From the NCBI GenBank assembly GCA_035545555.1, contig DASZYD010000001.1, positions 1-36,997 of the forward strand: 36,997 nucleotides of DNA, read 5' to 3'. The stretch comes from JANWHZ01 sp035545555. Its GTDB lineage: Bacteria; Patescibacteriota; Saccharimonadia; Saccharimonadales; UBA4665. Under the pieces are notes generated by a model, which did no database searches, was not told where the DNA came from, and saw nothing but the letters and a program-made list of their open reading frames with translations. Position numbers and translations under genes: made by a program. Positions 14,458 to 23,930 of this stretch are shown one piece after another (the first letter of the stretch is position 1; each line of letters opens with the position of its first letter).

Positions 14458-15372
14458 ATGCCGCAAACGCTTGAACAGATGCAAACCAACTGCCGCCGGG
14501 CGCGGGAACGCATGGCAGCTGCCCGGGCCGAACATTGGGCGTTCGGCGCATTTAACCTCGACGATGAGGCGACGCTCAAAGCCGTCGCGCAAGCTGCTGC
14601 CAAAAAACAGGCACCGGTGCTGGTGGAGGTAAGCCAGGGCGAGGCAGACGACATCGGGCTTGAGAACGTCCGTGACATGGTGGATAACTTCAAGGCGCAG
14701 TACGGCGTAGAGATGTACGTCAACCTTGATCATTCTCCATCGGTCGCTGCGGCTAAAAAAGGCATCCTGGCCGGGTTTGAGTTTATCCATATCGACGTGT
14801 CGCAGGCCAACCACAATGCTACCGATGAAGAGATCATCGCCGCCACGAAAGAAGTTGTCGGCTACGCCCGCCTGACCGGCGCGCTGGTAGAAAGTGAGCC
14901 GCACTATTTCGGCGGCTCGTCAAATCTGCACACCGAGAAGATCGACTACGAGGAGATTCGCAAGACTTTCAGTACGCCGGAGGGCGCCAAAGCTTTCGTC
15001 GATGCCACGGGCATTGATACCTTTGCAGCGGCCGTCGGCAATCTGCACGGCAAATATCCGGTGCCGAAAAAGCTCGATCTGGAGCTGCTGCAGCGCATCC
15101 GCGAGGCGATCGGCTGCAATATCAGCCTGCATGGCGGCAGCGGTACCCCTGAGCACTATTTTGTCAGCGCCGTTAAGATCGGCGTGACCAAGGTCAACAT
15201 CAATTCCGATATGCGCGTGGCATACCGCGAGACGCTCGAAAAAGTGTTGCGCGATAACCCTGATGAGTATTCGGTAGCGAAGCTTGTCCAGAAAGCTGTG
15301 GTGCCGGCGGTGCAGGACGTGGTCGAGCGCAAAATTGATGGCTTTAACTCGGCAGGCAAAGCGCGACCGTAG
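14458..15372 (+). CDS. fba: Class II fructose-bisphosphate aldolase family enzyme
   Basis: A 304-aa zinc-dependent aldolase that cleaves or forms fructose-1,6-bisphosphate; tagatose-bisphosphate is an alternative. Start 14458 is chosen over 14353 because the promoter and Shine-Dalgarno site lie between them. Motifs are FNLDDEATL near the N-terminus, NLDHSPS with the catalytic Asp and a zinc His (~88), the Glu segment VESEPHYFGG, the zinc His in GNLHGKYP, and SLHGGSG that binds phosphate and zinc. Overall it matches the GatY/Fba family in length and order. It is followed after 45 nt by a PfkB-family kinase that could supply its substrate. Confidence 0.93.
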   Translation: MPQTLEQMQTNCRRARERMAAARAEHWAFGAFNLDDEATLKAVAQAAAKKQAPVLVEVSQGEADDIGLENVRDMVDNFKAQYGVEMYVNLDHSPSVAAAKKGILAGFEFIHIDVSQANHNATDEEIIAATKEVVGYARLTGALVESEPHYFGGSSNLHTEKIDYEEIRKTFSTPEGAKAFVDATGIDTFAAAVGNLHGKYPVPKKLDLELLQRIREAIGCNISLHGGSGTPEHYFVSAVKIGVTKVNINSDMRVAYRETLEKVLRDNPDEYSVAKLVQKAVVPAVQDVVERKIDGFNSAGKARP

Positions 15373-15380
15373 CGGCCATA

Positions 15381-15410
15381 TTGCTTTTGCTTGGCCTGGT
15401 GTGGGATGAT
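15381..15410 (+). promoter_or_regulatory. Possible promoter of the PfkB kinase gene
   Basis: TTGCTT at 15381-15386, an 18-nt spacer and GATGAT at 15405-15410 (4 of 6 consensus bases), ending 7 nt before ATG 15418. It fits the leaderless geometry but is weak. Read-through from the aldolase gene is the alternative. Confidence 0.3.
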
Positions 15411-15417
15411 ACAGGTA

Positions 15418-16437
15418 ATGGACGACAAAACGACTGGGCAACTGTTTGATGTGATCGCCATCGGCGATATCGTGACTGATGATTTTATCAAGCTCTTCGA
15501 CAATAAGGCGCACACCTATGTCGATGAACACGGCGTCAAAACACTCGCCATGGAGTTCGGCACCAAGATACCGTTTGACCACCGCGAGGTTGTTGAGGGT
15601 GTGGGTAATGCGAGCAACGGCGCTGTGGCGTTTGCCCGGCTGGGCATGAAGGCGGCATTCGTCACCAATGTCGGCGGCGACCAATACGGCCGCGACATGA
15701 TTGCTGCGCTCAACCGTAATGGCGTCGATCACCGTTTCGTGCGTGTCAACCCCGACAAAAAGAGCAATTACCACTTTGTGCTGTGGTACAAAGAAGAGCG
15801 CACCATTCTTATCAAACACGAAGAGTACGACTACCAATGGCCGCAATTTCGCTCGACCGAGATACCGCGGTGGGTGTATTTCAGTTCCATCAGCGAGCAC
15901 GCCATCCCGTACCACGACGATGTGGCAGACTGGCTGGATGAAAACCCGGCCGTCAAGCTGGCCTTTCAGCCGGGTACCTTCCAGATGGCGGCCGGCGCTG
16001 AGCGGTTGAAGCGCATCTACCAGCGCACCGAAGTGCTGATCCTGAACCGTGAAGAGGCGGTAACGGTTGGCGGCGGCAACCACGACGACGTGCATGACCT
16101 GATCAATCACCTGCACGCGCTCGGCCCCAAGATTGTCGTGGTGACGGATGGCCCCAACGGCGCCTACGCTTCGGATGGCCCGAACCGCTTCAAGATGCCG
16201 CTATACCCTGACCCGGCTCCGCCGCTCGACCGCACCGGTGCGGGTGACGCATTCGCGTCAACATTCGTCGCTGCGTTGGCAAAAGGCAATACCATTGAAG
16301 GCGCACTCCAATGGGCGCCCATCAACTCGATGAGTGTAGTACAAAAAGTTGGTGCCCAGGCGGGCCTCCTGAGCGAGCACGAGCTGGAGCAGTGGCTGCA
16401 AAAAGCCCCCGAGTGGTACAAACCCGAACGGTTTTAA
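15418..16437 (+). CDS. PfkB-family (ribokinase-like) carbohydrate kinase
   Basis: A 339-aa kinase. The N-terminal strand FDVIAIGDIVTDDF, the substrate-side glycine segment GVGNASNGAVAFARLG, and the C-terminal signature DRTGAGDAFASTF with the catalytic Asp and anion hole are all present. ATP is the probable phosphate donor. Substrate cannot be fixed by motif: fructose-6-phosphate, ribose, fructose and nucleosides are all used in this family. Its place directly after an aldolase and near transketolase, RpiB and GAPDH favours a sugar or sugar phosphate of central metabolism. ATG 15418 is preferred over the upstream codons 15391 and 15406. Confidence 0.88.
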   Translation: MDDKTTGQLFDVIAIGDIVTDDFIKLFDNKAHTYVDEHGVKTLAMEFGTKIPFDHREVVEGVGNASNGAVAFARLGMKAAFVTNVGGDQYGRDMIAALNRNGVDHRFVRVNPDKKSNYHFVLWYKEERTILIKHEEYDYQWPQFRSTEIPRWVYFSSISEHAIPYHDDVADWLDENPAVKLAFQPGTFQMAAGAERLKRIYQRTEVLILNREEAVTVGGGNHDDVHDLINHLHALGPKIVVVTDGPNGAYASDGPNRFKMPLYPDPAPPLDRTGAGDAFASTFVAALAKGNTIEGALQWAPINSMSVVQKVGAQAGLLSEHELEQWLQKAPEWYKPERF

Positions 16438-16835
16438 TCTATTTTCTGGCCCCCCATCACCGTCCGTTACGTTTCTTTTGGCCCAAGCACTGTCTCCTTC
16501 TTTTCTCCTGCAAGAAAAGAAGCAAAGAGCGGGGCCGGTTCCGTGTTCTTGGGTAGGTGTTGATAAGCGTCACAACCGGTGCAATAACTCGTCGATTCGC
16601 TCCTCAGACAAGTTGCGCCGCCGAAGGAAGTTGTGAAGTTTACAAACGCCTCCGCCACGACCACTCGGCAGACCGTCCAACCCCCGGCCCGGTACCCGAT
16701 ATATGCAGCGGCCATACGGATCCTGGCCTAAAAGTAATATCGGGGTTTGGCGTGCGGACATAGCGGCGGTTTGTTGTGAAAAGGCTTGAGATTATGGCGG
16801 CGAGACACTGCTTGTGCTACTGTGATAGGTAGATC
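16438..16835 (+). other. Intergenic region of ~400 bp without a convincing gene
   Basis: No ORF here has a start signal or recognisable domain. A pyrimidine-rich segment near 16480-16506 leads into a perfect hairpin (16497-16522). A 63-codon minus-strand frame (16570-16761) is open but has no Shine-Dalgarno site or -10 at the expected distance. The right end (16811-16835) should hold the promoter of the next gene; GCTACTGT near 16816-16823 loosely resembles the local -10 elements. Confidence 0.6.
16497..16522. repeat. Perfect 10-bp inverted repeat (hairpin)
   Basis: CTTCTTTTCT (16497-16506), loop CCTGCA, AGAAAAGAAG (16513-16522). The arms are perfectly complementary and split purine/pyrimidine. 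GGCCC near 16480 and GGGCC near 16534 could pair outside it. No T-run follows on either strand, so it is not a standard intrinsic terminator. Confidence 0.7.
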
Positions 16836-18074
16836 ATGACGAGGGTGTTATCCGAACTGCTGGGGGCGCAGGAGCCGGTCTTCAGCCAGCGGCTGCAGCG
16901 GCTGGAGGCGGCCAGTGGGCATGCCAATACGGACATCCACCTGTCGGCGGAGATTGAACGGGCGACCAAGCTAAAGCTGTGTGAGCTGGGGCTGGATCCG
17001 CACGATACCACCGGCCAGGAACTCTATGCCGCGCTGGAACAGCGGGTGCGTCGCGATGATGCAAGGCTGCGTGCAACCTTGCGGGCGCGTTACGGCGTCG
17101 GTATGTCACCTCACTTGCATGTCAGTAAGGCGCTGGCCGGTTTGCCGGTGCCCAAGAGCTGCTTTGCGCTCAAAACCGCGGTCGGCAAGCGGTTGCTGGC
17201 GAAGAACCCGCCGAAGCAGGTCATGAAAGCGCTCGGCTACCGCTCGTTCGACTCGATGATGCGGCGTGAGCAGCTGATGGCCGTCTGCGCCGCGGCATGG
17301 CTGCTCGAATCGGCCAGTTGGCGTAAGGCCATGCTGGCCGCATACAAGAAGCTGGTCGCCGCAGATTTTGAGATTCGCACGCTGAGTATCCTGGCACCCG
17401 ACTCAACCCACTGGCAAAAACTGGCCGACGTGGTGGTCCAACAGAAAAAGCATAATATTATCGGCCTCAAAGAGTTCGGCGCGGTTATCCTGCTGCCGCT
17501 GCCGGCCGAAAAGCCGCCGGCCGCCACGCTCGCCATGCTGCTGCTGGCACTGCATGAACTGAACGACGTGCGCGCTGCCGGTACCTTCCTCAAGCTGTGC
17601 CAGGTCAAGCCGGAGTTTGGCCGGAACGTGCAGCTGGTGGTTACCGACGAGCCGAAGCTGGGTGCGGCACTCCTGGACGGCGAGGGCGTGCCCTGGCAGG
17701 TGGTGCAGCGCTACTACGCGCGCTTTCGCGAGCGCTTCCGTCCGGAACTGTTCGAGCCGCATGTCCAGAAAGAAGATTTGTGTTGGCATTCTATCGAAAA
17801 GGCGCTGGAAGCGATCGAGCCGAGCCTGACATTCTGGCGTCACACGACGAGCCTCGGCCTCAGCGACAGCAAGCATCAGCCGGTATCGCTGAATATCGTC
17901 GATGCCGCGCTCAACCTGTGCAACCGGCTGCCGTACGAACGCCGTATCGTTCACTACTTCCGCCACAGTTTGTGGCATGAGCTGATCATCCGTTATCTCA
18001 AGCACGAAGCGGTAGAGCGGGTCGTGCTGGGCAGCCTCGAATCACAGTTGGTGGCCGAACCGGTGGTAGAATAG
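16836..18074 (+). CDS. Hypothetical protein, 412 aa
   Basis: A soluble, mostly helical 412-aa protein that was not recognised. It has no signal peptide or membrane helix. Notable stretches are a basic segment around residues 85-145 (SKALAGLPVPKSCFALKTAV, then KNPPKQVMKALGYRSFDSMM), a hydrophobic strand FGAVILLPLP (~213), and a C-terminal helical part with RIVHYFRHSLWHELIIRYLK. The GYRSFDSMMRRE segment could be a helix-turn-helix-like element, but this is speculative. ATG 16836 is the first start in frame, with no Shine-Dalgarno sequence. The gene ends 21 nt before the LOG-like gene. Confidence 0.78.
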   Translation: MTRVLSELLGAQEPVFSQRLQRLEAASGHANTDIHLSAEIERATKLKLCELGLDPHDTTGQELYAALEQRVRRDDARLRATLRARYGVGMSPHLHVSKALAGLPVPKSCFALKTAVGKRLLAKNPPKQVMKALGYRSFDSMMRREQLMAVCAAAWLLESASWRKAMLAAYKKLVAADFEIRTLSILAPDSTHWQKLADVVVQQKKHNIIGLKEFGAVILLPLPAEKPPAATLAMLLLALHELNDVRAAGTFLKLCQVKPEFGRNVQLVVTDEPKLGAALLDGEGVPWQVVQRYYARFRERFRPELFEPHVQKEDLCWHSIEKALEAIEPSLTFWRHTTSLGLSDSKHQPVSLNIVDAALNLCNRLPYERRIVHYFRHSLWHELIIRYLKHEAVERVVLGSLESQLVAEPVVE

Positions 18075-18090
18075 AAAGAGCATAAAAGGA
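18067..18090 (+). promoter_or_regulatory. Possible -10 and ribosome binding site of the LOG-like gene
   Basis: TAGAAT at 18067-18072 overlaps the stop codon of the previous gene. AAAAGGA at 18084-18090 lies 5 nt before ATG 18096. The -35 region is poor, so read-through may also contribute. Confidence 0.4.
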
Positions 18091-18095
18091 ATACT

Positions 18096-18746
18096 ATGCC
18101 GAACGACCTCGAAGACCTGAAAGCACTGCGCTACTCCATCTGCGTATCGGGCGCTGCCGCGGGAGAGACCGTCACCGAATCACACGGCAAAGCGGCAGCG
18201 CTGGGTGCGGCCGTAGCCCGCGAAGGGCATATCCTGACGACAGGGGCGACGGTGGGCTTACCCTATTATGCCGCCTATGGTGCCAAGCACGCCGGCGGTG
18301 TGAGTATCGGCTTTTCGCCGGCCAGCTCCCTGCGCGAGCATATCCGTAAGTACCGCTTGCCGCACGACGTGTTCGATTTCATCAATTTTACGGGCCTGAG
18401 TTACGTCGGGCGCGATCTGTATCTGGTGCAGTCGAGCGATGCGGTGATGACCGTCGGCGGCCGCTTCGGCAGCCTGCATGAGTTTACCTCCGCGCTGGAG
18501 GCACACAAGCCGTGCGGTGTGCTGCTCGGCAGCGGCGGCACGGCCGATTTGATCCCGCGCTTGATGGAAACGCTGGAACCGCCGGAAGGCGACCTGGTGA
18601 TTTATGATGATGATCCGGAGCGCCTGGTACACCGCGTAGTAGCGCTGCTGGACAAAAAGTACGCCGACATCCACGAAGATTTGCAGCGCGACGTGCACTG
18701 GTATCTGCGCCGTGAGGCCCTGAAGCCGCGGCCGCGTGCCGGCTAA
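18096..18746 (+). CDS. LOG/SLOG-superfamily Rossmann protein
   Basis: A 216-aa protein with a nucleotide-binding Rossmann fold of the LOG/DprA (SLOG) superfamily. ICVSGAAAGE opens the first strand, AAALGAAVAREGHILTTGAT is the first helix-loop, and VMTVGGRFGSLHEFTSALE is the second glycine motif. True LOG cytokinin-activating enzymes carry PGGxGTxxE; here it reads VGGRFGSLHE, so the catalytic Glu is kept but the loop differs. It may hydrolyse or sense a nucleotide; the ligand is unknown. ATG 18096 is supported by AAAAGGA. The next gene, a pilin-like protein, begins 14 nt downstream and is probably co-transcribed. Confidence 0.82.
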   Translation: MPNDLEDLKALRYSICVSGAAAGETVTESHGKAAALGAAVAREGHILTTGATVGLPYYAAYGAKHAGGVSIGFSPASSLREHIRKYRLPHDVFDFINFTGLSYVGRDLYLVQSSDAVMTVGGRFGSLHEFTSALEAHKPCGVLLGSGGTADLIPRLMETLEPPEGDLVIYDDDPERLVHRVVALLDKKYADIHEDLQRDVHWYLRREALKPRPRAG

Positions 18747-18760
18747 GTAAGGGAGGAACT

Positions 18761-19453
18761 ATGGCTCCCGCCGACCATCACGCTCGATCATCCCGCCGCG
18801 GCTTCAACCTCTTTGAGCTTTTGATCATAGGGCTTATCTTGGGCGCCGCTGTCTTTACTGGTTGGTACGTCTGGGAGAGCGGCCGTATAGCCGATGAGCT
18901 ATATGGACAGGCGGCAAAAACGGCCACTGCGGCGGATGCCGCGGCCGCAACGCAGACCCAAAACGATGGCTGGAATACGACAGTTACGTCCGGCAAAGGC
19001 GGCTTTCGCATCACCTTCCCTGACGGCTGGACAGGCATACGCCGCGATACGGCCAGCGATGCCTTCATGATCGGCGGCGAGGCCCAGCCGGAGATAGCAC
19101 TGGGCCATAGGCCGATTATCACCAGTTCGGCGTTCGGCAGCGACGGCCCGACCGTGCTGTATGTCGGCATTGTCAGCGGCCCTTTTGAGGCGCCGCAGGG
19201 CACGGCAGCGGACGTTACACTAGAGAATGGCAAGACCGACCCCATCGCCGGCAAGAAGTACGTCTACGAATACCCCAGCGATGAAGTTGTCGGCCTCGGC
19301 ACCCAACGCGTCAAAGGCGACCGTGACTATACATATGTGTTTCGCCTGGGCAGTAACAGGCGGCTGGAAGTACACTACTCGGTCTATGCCAGCGATCCGC
19401 GCAACAACAGCACCGTCATCGATGAACTGGTGCGCACCATCCGGTTGAACTAG
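18761..19453 (+). CDS. Type IV pilin-like protein
   Basis: A 230-aa protein with a clear prepilin leader. Arg-rich residues 1-14 end in Gly14, followed by FNLFELLIIGLILGAAVF. Phe15 becomes residue 1 after cleavage and Glu19 is the conserved Glu5, so PilD-type peptidase should process it. A single hydrophobic helix (~15-38) is followed by a ~170-residue globular domain rich in strands, without cysteines. The PilB/GspE ATPase at 35162 is a plausible partner. Its size and large head suggest a minor pilin or cell-surface adhesin rather than the major subunit. GGGAGG at 18751-18756 supports ATG 18761. Confidence 0.8.
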   Translation: MAPADHHARSSRRGFNLFELLIIGLILGAAVFTGWYVWESGRIADELYGQAAKTATAADAAAATQTQNDGWNTTVTSGKGGFRITFPDGWTGIRRDTASDAFMIGGEAQPEIALGHRPIITSSAFGSDGPTVLYVGIVSGPFEAPQGTAADVTLENGKTDPIAGKKYVYEYPSDEVVGLGTQRVKGDRDYTYVFRLGSNRRLEVHYSVYASDPRNNSTVIDELVRTIRLN

Positions 19454-19541
19454 CAGCCATAGTATGCTGTGAACGGTCAACGGGGTCTGCCGGCGCACCG
19501 TTACTACCGCAGCGGTCAGTTGGAAAACATGCTGCCGGCGG

Positions 19542-19550
19542 TGATATAAT
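19542..19550 (+). promoter_or_regulatory. Extended -10 promoter of the SGNH hydrolase
   Basis: A perfect extended -10, TGA followed by TATAAT (19542-19550), with a weak TTGGAA 19 nt upstream of the hexamer. The hexamer ends 14 nt before ATG 19565, giving a leader of only ~8 nt without a Shine-Dalgarno site. Confidence 0.65.
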
Positions 19551-19564
19551 CACCTCCACACGAG

Positions 19565-20806
19565 ATGAGGCACCTAAGTCCCGAGCATGCATCCGGGGTT
19601 CTTCAAGCAGAAGAGTCACGCCGGGCGTTCCTGAGAAGTGCCGGCCAGACAGCGAAACTGGTGCTGGTACTTGGTGCATTCGAGATGGGATCGGATGGTT
19701 TAGCCAATGGATGTGAGGCATTACAGGTTGCGCAGCGGCTCGAAAATACATTCATGGCCCTGCCGTCTGACGAGCAGCTTGCGGCGCAGTCGTTCAACGC
19801 TACTCGTGCACTTGCTATCCCTGCTTCGTCGGATGTGCGTATCAGCGCTTTCGGCGACAGCATGAATCTGGTCAATGGGGTGCGCGAATCAGGCGGTCAG
19901 GGAGACCCGTTTCCGCCGCAGCCCGGCTCCTGGGCCGAGGTGCTTGCGGGTATGCAAAACAATATGTTCCGCCAACTCCATCAGAAAACCGGGAGGCCTG
20001 TCGGTACCTGCCAAGCCGTAACATATGCGTATCCCGGCTCGACGACACGAGGGCTGGACGGGGCCGAGGCAGGGTATGGCGGGAATGTGCAGCTCGGCAA
20101 TCCGGATATCCAGCATGCTATCGTCCATGATCCGGCGCTCCAGATCATAACGATTGGCGAAAATGGCAACAACTGGCAGCGGAGCGGTCATGTCGCCGTC
20201 AATCTGTACGAGGATACGAGCAGGCCCGTATTCCGGCAGTTTCTGGACATACTCGCAACAGACTCGAACGGCTTCTGGACAAAGGCGCGGGCATGGGAGA
20301 TGTTGGCGGCAAACCCTGGCCTCCGGCGCGATGTCAATATGCTCATGGACGTATATGAGCAAGACGTGCAGGACTATGCTGCCGGCATCACTCGTGCCTT
20401 GCAGATGGTCGCCGACCTCAACCACCGCCGGATAGCGCAGGCATTGCCCGAGCTGTCGCTTATCGTTACACAGCCGATCGAACTGGCGTTCCGTAATGTC
20501 GTACCGCAGACGACCGTCGTCAGTAGAGGCGGCTATGCGGCCGCCGGCCCGATACGGCTGAACGATGTCCCGGCTGCCCGCCCGGCGGTCAGAGGAGTCG
20601 TTACTGATATCTATCGTTCGACGGCAGAGGCCCTGAAGGATGCTACGCGCCATCTGCCAACCTTTCCCAAGAGTACGATTACCGTTCCGCTGCTTGGCCT
20701 GGAACAGAACCAATCACTATTCTTTAGAGACGGCCATCTGAACGCGGCCGGTCAGCGGGCGGTGGCGGATAGGGTTGCCGCCCGGCTCGCTCTCGTCGGG
20801 GCATAG
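19565..20806 (+). CDS. Tat-motif SGNH/GDSL-family hydrolase, probably exported
   Basis: A 413-aa protein. SRRAFLRSAG at 18-27 matches the twin-arginine pattern, followed by the hydrophobic stretch LVLVLGAF, so export by Tat is likely. The SGNH blocks are AFGDSMN with nucleophile Ser99, TIGENGNNW (~200) supplying the Asn block, and FFRDGHLN near 386-393. The last has Asp and His one residue apart rather than the usual DxxH, resembling the DxH form seen in AlgX/AlgJ-like SGNH proteins. It may act on esters or acetyl groups of cell-surface polymers; the substrate is unknown. It has its own promoter and ends before the uvrB promoter. Confidence 0.78.
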   Translation: MRHLSPEHASGVLQAEESRRAFLRSAGQTAKLVLVLGAFEMGSDGLANGCEALQVAQRLENTFMALPSDEQLAAQSFNATRALAIPASSDVRISAFGDSMNLVNGVRESGGQGDPFPPQPGSWAEVLAGMQNNMFRQLHQKTGRPVGTCQAVTYAYPGSTTRGLDGAEAGYGGNVQLGNPDIQHAIVHDPALQIITIGENGNNWQRSGHVAVNLYEDTSRPVFRQFLDILATDSNGFWTKARAWEMLAANPGLRRDVNMLMDVYEQDVQDYAAGITRALQMVADLNHRRIAQALPELSLIVTQPIELAFRNVVPQTTVVSRGGYAAAGPIRLNDVPAARPAVRGVVTDIYRSTAEALKDATRHLPTFPKSTITVPLLGLEQNQSLFFRDGHLNAAGQRAVADRVAARLALVGA

Positions 20807-20825
20807 TGGCATTGCAATCGCTGCT

Positions 20826-20834
20826 TGCTACAAT
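20826..20834 (+). promoter_or_regulatory. Extended -10 promoter of uvrB (leaderless type)
   Basis: TGC followed by TACAAT (hexamer 20829-20834) is an extended -10. It ends 6 nt before the GTG at 20841. No Shine-Dalgarno sequence is present and the -35 is weak. No LexA-type operator was recognised. Confidence 0.62.
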
Positions 20835-20840
20835 GAAGCG

Positions 20841-22805
<1,965 letters not shown>

Positions 22806-22827
22806 TGCGGACCGCTGTGCTACCTTA

Positions 22828-22856
22828 TTGCAGATAAAGCGAGTACGTTGTATCAT
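22828..22856 (+). promoter_or_regulatory. Promoter of the 22922 membrane protein
   Basis: TTGCAG at 22828-22833, a 17-nt spacer and TATCAT at 22851-22856, preceded by TG. It lies just after the uvrB stop codon. The start site would be near 22863. Confidence 0.6.
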
Positions 22857-22921
22857 CTCCTTGAAATAGCATGGCGCCAGAAAAAAGCTGCGCCGCCGAG
22901 AAGTTCTATCCAAAGGACAGG

Positions 22922-23911
22922 ATGAGCAATAATCATGATGAGCGCCTACGGCGCGCCGAGCGGCTAGAGGCAGAAGCTAGGGCTCTGCGGGAAGCGGCTG
23001 CTGCCGCTGGTGAGGTATTCAAAGCTGCCGGCTCAGCGAAAGATCTTTTTGCGGGCAGCTCGAGTAAAGACGAGCACCGGCCGCTTGAGGGTCAGCCCGG
23101 CACGGCAAAGTATGAGCGCGACTGGGGGCGCCTTGGTTGCATCTTTGGTGGTGGGAGCCTGGCGGTACTGCTCGCCTGTGGCGTGCTCGCCAGTATCGGC
23201 AGTAAAGGCCTGCAAAGTATCAAACTACCGTCGTTTAGCTTCGGAACCGACAAGTATACATACGACGAGTTCGCCCAGCACATGGGAGACCTATACCGCC
23301 AGGGTATAGCTCTGGCCGCTGCCGAACCATTGGTGCTGCTGCAGCGGGATGACATCCGCGATACCGTTACCATGTACCAACGCGCCGGCCTCAACGCGCA
23401 GGTGTATCCGCATGATGTTGCCGGCTATATCGTCCGCGCGTCCGAAGAGAACCATCCGACGTCGAGCATACCGGCCTTGCTTGAGGTGTGGCAGCCGTCA
23501 GGAAACGATTTGTCGGGGCAATTCCGGCAGGACCACCGGCTGGCTATAGCGGCGGATAAGCTCCTCATCGGTGCCGGCATCGTGGTGAGTATTGACGGCA
23601 CATCGGAGCGAGACACCGGCAGCATCGGTATGGATGGGGTCTCGACCTTCTGGCTGCGGGTAGGTGCCGAGCCGACGATAGGCAATGCAGCGCATCAACT
23701 CGACCTTGCGCAAGGCGGCGGTGAGTATCTGGATGCGCAACCAAAGGAATCGCGCCGCCGGCTCTTTGCCATAGGCTTCGTTGCCATGTTGCATGGTGCT
23801 GACCATCTCGGCCGGGCACCGCAGCAGGCACTCGACACCGTAGAGCATGTTGCCGATACCGTTGCCGCACTGCGACTGGAAGACCCACGCGTCCTTCCGG
23901 AGACGCCATAA
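22922..23911 (+). CDS. Hypothetical single-pass membrane protein
   Basis: A 329-aa protein, not recognised. The N-terminal ~40 residues are a charged helix (ERLRRAERLEAEARALREA) that could form a coiled coil. A membrane helix follows near 75-95 (IFGGGSLAVLLACGVLASIG). The remaining ~230 residues are outside or inside the membrane depending on orientation. ATG 22922 is chosen because AAAGGA (22912-22917) precedes it. An in-frame ATG at 22871, only ~8 nt from the predicted transcription start, would add 17 residues and is possible. It is followed by the gatC promoter, so it is probably monocistronic. Confidence 0.7.
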   Translation: MSNNHDERLRRAERLEAEARALREAAAAAGEVFKAAGSAKDLFAGSSSKDEHRPLEGQPGTAKYERDWGRLGCIFGGGSLAVLLACGVLASIGSKGLQSIKLPSFSFGTDKYTYDEFAQHMGDLYRQGIALAAAEPLVLLQRDDIRDTVTMYQRAGLNAQVYPHDVAGYIVRASEENHPTSSIPALLEVWQPSGNDLSGQFRQDHRLAIAADKLLIGAGIVVSIDGTSERDTGSIGMDGVSTFWLRVGAEPTIGNAAHQLDLAQGGGEYLDAQPKESRRRLFAIGFVAMLHGADHLGRAPQQALDTVEHVADTVAALRLEDPRVLPETP

Positions 23912-23913
23912 TC

Positions 23914-23922
23914 TGCTACAAT
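23914..23922 (+). promoter_or_regulatory. Extended -10 promoter of the gat operon (leaderless type)
   Basis: TGC followed by TACAAT (hexamer 23917-23922), ending 8 nt before ATG 23931. The element repeats that of uvrB almost exactly. The -35 (TTCCGG, 16-nt spacer) is weak and no Shine-Dalgarno site is present. Confidence 0.6.
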
Positions 23923-23930
23923 AGGTAGAA

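Noticed and set aside
13389..14723. Longer 444-codon version of the 321-aa minus-strand gene
   Set aside because: The extra 123 codons are antisense to the aldolase start and lie upstream of the TATAAT element placed 7 nt before ATG 14354.
14920..16116. 398-codon minus-strand frame across aldolase and the PfkB kinase
   Set aside because: Both plus-strand genes beneath it are clear family members. The antisense translation has no recognisable motif.
16497..16522. Hairpin considered as a CRISPR repeat or intrinsic terminator
   Set aside because: Only one copy is present and there are no spacers. The stem is AT-rich and not followed by a T-run on either strand.
16570..16761. 63-codon minus-strand frame in the large intergenic gap
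   Set aside because: The C-terminal part (NLSEERIDELL) looks protein-like, but there is no Shine-Dalgarno site, no -10 at the usual distance and no family. It is kept only as a possibility to check by conservation.
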